Positions 57,180 to 64,000 of a stretch of DNA of 64,000 nucleotides are shown here, piece by piece (position 1 is the stretch's first letter; each line of letters opens with the position of its first letter). Source of the DNA: Cladochytrium replicatum (lineage: Eukaryota > Chytridiomycota > Chytridiomycetes > Cladochytriales > Cladochytriaceae). Below the pieces are notes generated by a model. That model was not told where the DNA came from. It did not search any database and saw nothing but the letters and a program-made list of their open reading frames with translations. The translations under genes and the position numbers were made by a program. Where the stretch lies: positions 1-64,000 of the forward strand of contig JAHLKD010000116.1 of the NCBI GenBank assembly GCA_025526935.1, in the 5' to 3' direction.

Positions 57180-57948
57180 GGATCCAAAAGCGCAAACACG
57201 ACAGTCACCGCTGTTCTACACAGAGCTTATCGGTCTGATCGAGACAGAGATACCACACCAAGAAACACGGAGAAGTGCAACGACATGGATCTCGCCTTCT
57301 TGCGATGCGTGGAATTAGTGCATCTCAAGCGCGGCATTGAAACCATCAAAGCGATGTTCCGAGGGGTTGTGGAGGTGGAACTGGATCAGGTAGTATCGGA
57401 CTCCGTTCTTGATCACATGGGAAGGATCATTCGGCGGGTTTGTTCCTCTCAGCGTAGTTCCTGCCGAATTTGTATGTCATGAGTGTCATGTTGCTCGTGT
57501 GCGAGATGCTTCCACTACATGCCTGTGTTGGTGTAGGTGACGTTATACACAAGTTCGGACCAAAGACGAAGGGCTGGGTTCCCAACAAGATCGAGTCTCC
57601 CACAATGTTGATCGGACTCTGTTGCTTGCCCGTGCTACATAGAAGGGCCGCTCATCAGGGCCAGTCGCACCTGTGCCAACATTAGCATTTCAGTCCAACT
57701 TTGGTGCAGAGAGTCTGCATGGTCTTTTCACCTTTATCCACAGTATACGGAAATGGCCTTTCGTCGCTCTTCCCATGAAACACAGTTAGAACCATGCTAG
57801 CACGATAGCTTATTTCGTCCGCTCGAACGAGCGTGAGTGCACTGGTGGCCACTGCAATGAACACAGCGAGTAAATAGTTCGTGATCTTGCACCGCGGAAA
57901 AAGGTGAGGAAGGGGAAGCTTAAATAAAAGAACAGATGGGAATGCCAA
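57180..57948 (-). pseudogene. Second alpha-carbonic anhydrase pseudogene
   Basis: The minus-strand N-terminus has a hydrophobic signal-like segment (ITNYLLAVFIAVATSALTLV). Further on come 'GTGATGPDERPF', 'STGKQQSPINIVGDSILLG' and, after an in-frame stop, 'NDPSHVIKNGVRYYLIQFHL'. 'HNP-EHRFDGFNAALEMH' follows, with one residue of the zinc-site HNPSEH block disturbed by a frameshift and a stop right after the third His. The later 'SLTTPPC' block is absent. It is clearly related to the 40-kb copy ('NDESHVIKNGIHYDLLQFHF') but decayed further, in the opposite orientation. Confidence 0.72.
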
Positions 57949-58559
57949 TTTTGGAACAAGATCAGCGTATGAAAGAATGGCACTCGCGATGGTGGTGCAT
58001 TGTATTACATGTCATTTATTGTGCTGATCAATGAAGTTCGTTGAAACTAGATGGAACACTTTGCTTCGTCCCAAAAGACTGCCATTATCGAGAAACTCGA
58101 AAACTGCAAAGGTCAAGATTTCTTACAGAAATTTCAAGCAAACACGTTTTCCGTTGTTCATGAGAGATTCCCAGACAGTATGCAGCGGCCTTCCAGGTAA
58201 AGCCACAAAGGCAAATAGTGGGCACCTCTTTCAAGAGTATGTTGACCATTCGTTCGGAGATATAATGTATTGATGCGGTAATTTAAGATACATATCAAGG
58301 CATTCACACAAAGATCAAGGTTTCTTAGCGCCTTCGCCCGGTTTGGATGCACCAACGTGAGAGATCCTTCAGATCGGGCAGCAAGGAGAAGATGAGTCAA
58401 GAGCAGATTATGATACATTGACTGACTTTATCGCTTTATCAAAGATGCGGGCCATATCGAAAGCGCTTTGCGTGACGTTCCGAAGGACCAGCGCTGCACT
58501 TACAACGCCGAAACGCAACAAGCAGCTTCGCTTCGTATGTAAAATTCTTTATTTAATAA
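57949..58559. other. No confident gene
   Basis: Short frames on both strands (58031-58273 plus; 58418-58158 minus) without motifs. Confidence 0.4.
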
Positions 58560-58731
58560 AAGTCGTGGAAAAGCGCTTGGCGAACCCGGACCAGGTGGGT
58601 GTGTTGCAGATCGTGCAAGTGACTTTATGGCCAACAGAAAAACGGTTCGTTAGATGGTGATGATAATTTTCAAGCTTATAGGGGTAGAGATTATCTATAT
58701 GGTAGAGTAACCATACACATGAAGGATACAC
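58560..58731 (-). pseudogene. Cys-rich 'TCTIC..PTWSG' fragment, copy C
   Basis: The minus-strand exon reads 'GHKVTCTICNTPTWSGFAKR' and runs out after about 10 more residues. It is the shortest of the three copies. The common nucleotide core is ACCAGGTGGGTGTGTTGCAG with GTGCAAGTGACTTTATGG. Confidence 0.5.
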
Positions 58732-58917
58732 ATGCTAATTTATTTATGTTAACTACTATCTCTTAGTATCTTGGTCTTTCTAATAAAATTGTACATGCTA
58801 TAGATAAACGTAACATGATAGATCAGTAAAGCTCAAACTAATTATCCAAATCGGGCTGTATGAACCACCACCACCACCCACCACCGCCTGGTAAACATTT
58901 ACTCTCTGAACAAATCA

Positions 58918-60224
58918 TCACTCCACCCCACTCGTCACCACAACAGATCCCCGTCCATTGTTCTTCATCCCCTCCCGTATCCTCCCCGCAATTCGAAGAA
59001 TCGACTCCTTCGTTGGCCCCGGCACTCCTTCCAGCGGATACTCGACCTTCAAGCTCTCCCACTACGCAAACAGCAAACAGAATATGAAGCGGAAATGTTC
59101 AACCACTGTGATGATTTGATCTACCTTGTGCTTGCCGAGCGTGTGGTACGGCAGAAGCTCGATCCGGGAAAGCGTTGGCGAGGCTGAGCACTGTTGCACC
59201 AGTCGTTCGACATCTGCGTCGCTGTCGGTGTATCCCGGTAGAACCTTGGAAGACGAATGAGTACTCAAGATAGTTTGATACATATGGCTGTGCCCAAAGG
59301 ATTCGACATGTGAGCAGGACCACCCTAGCTTTTTCTTTCTGCGTTCCTGCGGTGCCAAAGGCATTCGTCATGTGCGCAGGATCAGGGTATACTAGCTTTC
59401 TTTTTCGCCTCTCATAGTCAGACTCACCACGTAACGACACCACCACTCGATCTTTCGACCCTCGAGCTCCTTGATAAACTCCTCGACCCGCTTCAACCCC
59501 ATCGTCCTCGTGACCTTTCTGTACGTGTCCTCATCCGTCCCCTTGATGCAGAGCAAAACAAGGTCTGTATACGGCAGCACTGTGTCCCAAGCACGCTTTG
59601 TGGCCTGCCCAGTCGTCTCGACGCACGTGTGGAGGTTCAGGTGCCGTTTTGCGGCTCTGAGGATAGACGCGGTAAAGTTGTACTGCACGAAGGGATCGCC
59701 GCCCGACACGGTGATTCCGCCGCCTTTGTAGGAGTGCTCATAGTACGGGGTATAATGCGACGCTTTCTCGATAAGAGTTTGTACAGACTTTTTCAATGGA
59801 GGGAGAATGTGGTGTCAGTGTGGAGTGGATGAGTCATTCTGGCGCATACCATCTTTGTGCCGTTCTTGATGTCCCAAGTGTCGGGGTTCTCGCAGTAGAG
59901 ACAGCGTGCCTTGCATCTGCAATTCACCAAATAAAGTGAGATGACACCGCTATGAGTTGATGTTACACAAATGACATACCCCGACAAAAAGATCAGAAAA
60001 CGATTTCCGGGTCCCTCAAGAGCAGCGAGCGACTCTATTGAGTGGACGTATCCGACCTGGCTGAGGTAGTCTCTGTCGTCCTCGTCTGGCGTTGGTGGAT
60101 CTACCGAGGAGTGGTGCGAGTGCGGGTGTTCCGCCACCAAGTCCTCCAGATCCATTAGTCTGTGGTGAGCACAGTAAGTGTGAGCCGGCATTGGCATTGC
60201 TTGTTGCGATAGCGACGCAGCCAT
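58918..60224 (-). CDS. pflA: Pyruvate formate-lyase activating enzyme (radical SAM)
   Basis: PFL-AE uses a 4Fe-4S cluster and S-adenosylmethionine to place the glycyl radical on PFL. From MAASLSQQAMPMPAHTY (60224), exon 1 ends 'RFLIFLSG'. The next exon restores 'GCKARCLYCENPDTWD', the C-x3-C-x2-C cluster motif. A short exon ends 'IKNGTKM'. A long exon (about 59785-59425) has 'YEHSYKGGGITVSGGDPFVQ' (SAM-binding GGE-like region) and 'LHTCVETTGQ'. Later exons carry 'VLPGYTDSDADVERLVQQC' and 'IELLPYHTLGKHK'. The last (from about 59062) starts 'WESLKVEYPLEGVPGPT' and stops at 58918. The coding part is slightly longer than bacterial PflA (246 aa) because of about 60 N-terminal residues. It is divergent from PFL. 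Confidence 0.9.
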
Positions 60225-60496
60225 GGTAAGGATGAACAATTCCAACCAATATGTGTCGAAGCAGTGTCCCCGTCCACCTGCTATTTATGGAAGGTGACGC
60301 GTCGGTGATTCACACCACATGCCAGCTCAGTGTGACTGTGTCCTGCTTTAAATACCCGGTTCGAAAACAAAAGAATGGCCGATCACAGGTGCTTGCTCTC
60401 CCTCTCCACGGATCTGAACTGCTCAACTGCTTTGCTGTTCTCAGCTCAACTCGCTCTTAGTTGTTTATACCAATCTCGTTTTCATATTCGGTAGGA
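60225..60496. promoter_or_regulatory. Shared promoter region of the PFL/PFL-activase pair
   Basis: 272 bp separate the two start codons. TATA-like words CTTTAAATACC (about 60346-60357) toward PFL and CTATTTATGG (about 60281-60290) lie within it. Coordinate expression of enzyme and activase is inferred. Confidence 0.55.
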
Positions 60497-63077
60497 ATGG
60501 CACCGTCAACAATTACACCGTCCCTTCCTATTTCTGTGGCAAACCAAAAGGCCCCTGCTACGTCCCTTCCCTTCGACAACGCCAAAACCTCCACGCTTCC
60601 TTCCGTCTCGACCATCAATGTGCACGCGTGGATCCAGCAGAAATATACCCCTTACACCGGCGACCACTCCTTCCTGGCCCCGGCGACGCAACGCACCCTC
60701 GCAGTCTGGAAACGATGTGAAGAATTGCTGAAGCGGGAGCTTGCGACCGAGGGATGTCTGGACGTGGACGCAAAGACTCCTTCCACCATCACGTCCCATC
60801 CTCCTGGTATGTACACTAATCAATTCCGCATATTTGACATTTCTGATCTCATTATCGTCTGTGTGATCCTTGCAGGTTTCATCGACAAGGACAACGAAGT
60901 CATTTTCGGTCTCCAGACCGACGCTCCTCTGAAGCGTGCGATCAAACCCAAGGGCGGATACAACATGGTGAAGGCCGCATTGCATGCCCACAACCACGAG
61001 ACCGACCCTTTGGTCGAGGAAATCTACACCAACCACCGTAAAACCCACAACGACGCCGTCTTTGATATTTATACACCCGAGATGCGCGCTGCGAGGTCGA
61101 ACCACATCATTACCGGTTTGCCTGTAAGAATCCTCAAAGAAAAAAGGTCCTTGGATCTGGTTCCGAAACTTGACCGTTTTCCTACTAGGACGGCTACGGT
61201 CGTGGACGTATCATCGGCGACTATCGCCGCGTCGCGCTCTACGGCACCGACGCCCTGATTGCCGCCAAACAAGCCGACAAGCTCGCTCTCGGCAGCCACA
61301 TGACCGAATCCGTCATGCGCGTGCGCGAAGAGGTGTCCGAGCAGATCCGCGCGCTCAGAGCGCTGCAGACCATGGCGCGCTCGTACGGCTTTGACATCTC
61401 CACGCCCGCCACGAACGCGCGCGAGGCGTGCCAGTGGACGTACTTTGCGTACCTTGCGGCGGTGAAGGAGCAGGACGGCGCAGCGATGTCGTTGGGTCGC
61501 GTCGATGCGTTCCTGGACGTGTACTTTGAGAAGGATATTGCGGCGGGGGCGTTGACAGAGATCGAGGCTCAGGAAATCATCGACCAGTTTGTGATCAAGC
61601 TGAGGCTGGTAAGACACCTGAGGACCAAGGAGTACGACGAGCTGTTCGCAGGTGATCCGACCTGGTATGTTCGACGGTGGGTGATGAAAATGACTCGAGA
61701 GTTCACCTTTTCTTGGTGCTTTTTGAAAGGGTTACGGCGGTGTTGGGTGGTATTGGTCTGGACGGTCGTCCGTTGGTGACCAAGACCAGCATGCGTTTCT
61801 TGCACACCTTATACAACCTCGGCCCCGCTCCCGAGCCCAATATGACTGTGCTCTACGACCCAAACCTCCCCAAAGCCTTCAGGGTAAGATATTTCACCGT
61901 TTCTGAGTTTTGATTTTGATCTCACGCGCTCCATCAGGACTACGTATCCAAAGTCTCGATCGACACCAGCAGCATCCAAATGGAATCCGACGCTCTCATG
62001 CGCCAGCACTTTGGCGACGACTACGCCATCGCCTGCTGCGTTTCCGCCATGCGGGTCGGCAAAGACCAGCAATACTTTGGCGCGCGCTGCAACCTCGCCA
62101 AACTCATGCTCTACGTCCTCAACCGCGGCCGCGACGAGATCACCGGCAAGCAAGTCGCGCCGGACTTTGGCCCTGTCCCCGACGGCCCGATCGATTTCGA
62201 CTGGTTCTACAAAACCTTTGACAAGGCCATGGACTGGCTCGCAGACCTGTACGTCAACACCATGAACGCAATCCACTACTCGCACGACAAGTACTGCTAC
62301 GAAGCCCTCCAGATGTCCCTCCACGACACCGAAGTCCGTCGTCTCATGGCATTCGGCATCGCCGGCCTCTCCATCGTCGCAGACTCGCTCTCAGCCATCA
62401 AGTACGCCTGCGTCACACCCATCCGCGATCCCAAAACCGGTCTCACGACTTGGTTCGATATCCAAGGCAACTTCCCCAAATACGGCAACGACGACGACCG
62501 CGTCGACGTTTTCGCAGCTGAGACACCGAGAGCGTTTTGGGAGAAACTCCGCAAGACTCCCGCGTACAGGGACGCAGTGCACACGCTCTCGGTGCTCACG
62601 ATCACGTCCAACGTTGTCTACGGCCACGCGACTGGTGCGACGCCCGACGGACGCGCGAAAGGCGAGGCGTTTGCGCCTGGGGCGAACCCCATGCACGGTC
62701 GTGACGGCGAAATGGGCGCACTGGGCTCGCTTAACTCGGTCGCCAAAGTGCCGTACTACCCATGCTGCATGGACGGCGTCTCGAACACGTTCTCGATCGT
62801 GCCCAGCGCGCTCGGAAAAACGGACCCTGAGCGGGTGGAGAATCTCGTGGGGTTGCTCGATGGGTACTTTTCGAGGAGGAACGATGTGGAGGATAGCGGC
62901 GGGTTCCATCTGAACGTCAATGTGATGCGGAGGGAGACACTAGTGGAGGCCATGGAGCATCCGGAAAAGTATCCTAGTCTGACGATCCGGGTCAGCGGTT
63001 ACGCAGTGCACTTTGCGAGGTTGACGAGAGCGCAACAGATGGAGGTCATTGCGAGGACGTTCCATGGGAGCATGTGA
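60497..63077 (+). CDS. pflB: Pyruvate formate-lyase (formate C-acetyltransferase)
   Basis: Exons 60497..60806, 60876..61123, 61189..61664, 61730..61883 and 61938..63077 join in frame to 775 aa, close to the bacterial 760. PFL converts pyruvate and CoA to acetyl-CoA and formate without oxygen. The tandem catalytic cysteines are in '[15 protein letters not shown]'. The glycyl-radical site is in '[18 protein letters not shown]' near the C-terminus. '[21 protein letters not shown]', '[19 protein letters not shown]' and '[15 protein letters not shown]' match the family core. The absence of a clear organelle presequence suggests a cytosolic enzyme. The radical makes it oxygen-sensitive, implying anaerobic or microaerobic phases. 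Presence in fungi is limited to certain chytrid-related lineages (recalled). Confidence 0.93.
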
Positions 63078-63196
63078 GGGTTCCTGTGGTGTTCCGGAGG
63101 ACGGTGCGAGGTTGACGAGAGCGCAACAGATGGAGGTCATTGGGAGGACGTTCCATGGGAGCATGTGAGGGTTTCTGTGGTGTTGCGGAGGACGGG
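63015..63196. repeat. 91-bp tandem duplication of the PFL gene's 3' end
   Basis: Two adjacent copies of GCGAGGTTGACGAGAGCGCA...TCCATGGGAGCATGTGAGGG with period 91 bp. The first encodes the last about 20 codons and stop; the second is in the 3' UTR, with few mismatches (for example GCGAGG to GGGAGG). Confidence 0.92.
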
Positions 63197-63560
63197 AACT
63201 GATAGGCAGTGGTCAGATTATGTCATTGTTTTGAGAATGTGATAAGGTGCCCCTCATCTTTTTATTTTTGTATTTTATCAATTCCAAACTGGAGTTAACT
63301 AATAAACACAACGTTCATGTTGATTCATCGAGATATCTCGTCACCTAAGATTGACTGAAATAAACTCGTGGATATTTAACGAATAAATTCAGGGAGTTTT
63401 CATAATTGTCAGAACAAAAGGCTTGCATTCGTAAGCACATCAGAGGGCTACACTGCTTTTAATGATCTTAACTGTTGTTTAATGATCGTTTCTCTAGTCT
63501 AAAAAACTTAAGACTATTGTTTTGAAAAGGAAAGTTCACCTGATATATTAATGCCTCGGA
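63197..63560. other. AT-rich intergenic
   Basis: Convergent 3' ends of PFL (plus) and the Cys-rich gene (minus). No coding signal. Confidence 0.5.
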
Positions 63561-63910
63561 TTACGGCCAATTTGACATATTCTCACAAATGGCATTAAAA
63601 CATAGTTGACTTTGATAGTCGTCTCCAAGTGGCTCCGTCTCTTCTTGAAGCTTAATGGGACTTGGATTCATTTCACCAAAATGAACAGTCCCTAATTTCT
63701 GGTAAGTGAACTTTGTGGTACAGTCACACATGGTTACACCAGACCTATCTGTGCAGCCCAAATGTGCTGTATCCGGTGTCTGGTTAGGCTGGACAGTCAA
63801 GCATTGGCACGTCTGTTCTTCAAAATATTGTCCGGTCAATGGTAATCTGTTGTAAAGAGGGTCGGTGTAACCAGGTGTGACTGTAGTATCAATTGTGTTG
63901 TGGGAGTTCT
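63561..63910 (-). CDS. Terminal exon of a Cys-rich, probably secreted protein (partial)
   Basis: After an acceptor (GTGTGCCTTTCAG, about 63911) the exon reads 'NSHNTIDTTVTPGYTDPLYN' and continues to 'AICENMSNWP' and TAA at 63561. Six to seven Cys are spaced in pairs (EQTCQCLTV, MCDCTTKF, SQLCFNAIC), with no hydrophobic segment. The upstream exons lie beyond the window edge. The extracellular assignment is inferred from the Cys pattern only. Confidence 0.5.
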
Positions 63911-64000
63911 GAAAGGCACACAAAGGAAGGGAGTTAACCTGAGAAATAGGTGATCAAGCAATGTCTTGTAATATAGCAAGTAATGTTCGCGATACGGAGG

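Overview
This window is a eukaryotic chromosome end, most likely from a chytrid fungus (Chytridiomycota). That placement is an inference from several things. There are telomere repeats at base 1. Genes carry many short GT-AG introns (about 45-90 nt). A pyruvate formate-lyase/activase pair is split by introns. There is a telomere-linked helicase relic, a Fanzor-like relic, and tandem F-box/ankyrin-like proteins built on an 'xWWxxSGLEL' repeat.

Layout. Bases 1-129 are telomere made of a 10-nt variant repeat (TTAGTTAGGG on the G strand), joined directly to a truncated rDNA unit (28S 5' part, ITS2, 5.8S, some ITS1; minus strand). Next is a frame-broken telomere-linked helicase (1.6-5.3 kb, minus) with OrsD-like zinc fingers, cut off just after its Walker A exon. 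A palindromic 33-bp minisatellite follows (5.9-6.1 kb). A second, internally deleted and rearranged copy of this subtelomeric module lies at 14.8-17.4 kb. Between the copies are a divergent pair of paralogous membrane glycoproteins (6.6-11.5 kb) and an intron-containing RVB1 pseudogene (12.0-13.75 kb).

From 18 to 26.5 kb there is a full ABCB/MDR-type transporter, a multispan membrane protein and a GB1/RHD3-type GTPase. The stretch 27.5-31.4 kb is repeat-rich. A 2.36-kb element with identical 477-bp direct terminal repeats sits inside the remains of a gene.

From 33 to 46.3 kb are an aldehyde dehydrogenase (with a suspect N-terminal junction), a single-pass membrane protein, a broken alpha-carbonic anhydrase, a 1007-aa disordered protein with a PP1-docking-like motif, and a stomatin-like protein 2 orthologue. 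From 46.5 to 58.7 kb lies a gene graveyard: three copies of a small Cys-rich 'TCxIC' fragment, an ion-channel fragment, a decayed Fanzor-like nuclease, a second broken carbonic anhydrase and a frameshifted 7TM receptor-like gene. Embedded in it are two intact tandem repeat-protein genes.

The last block (58.9-63.1 kb) is a divergent pair: pyruvate formate-lyase activating enzyme (minus) and pyruvate formate-lyase (plus), sharing a 272-bp promoter region. Both carry the expected catalytic motifs, so this looks like a functional fermentative module. A Cys-rich terminal exon is cut by the right edge.

Splice sites were assigned by eye from GT-AG signals and reading-frame continuity. Products were assigned from remembered family motifs; no searches were run.
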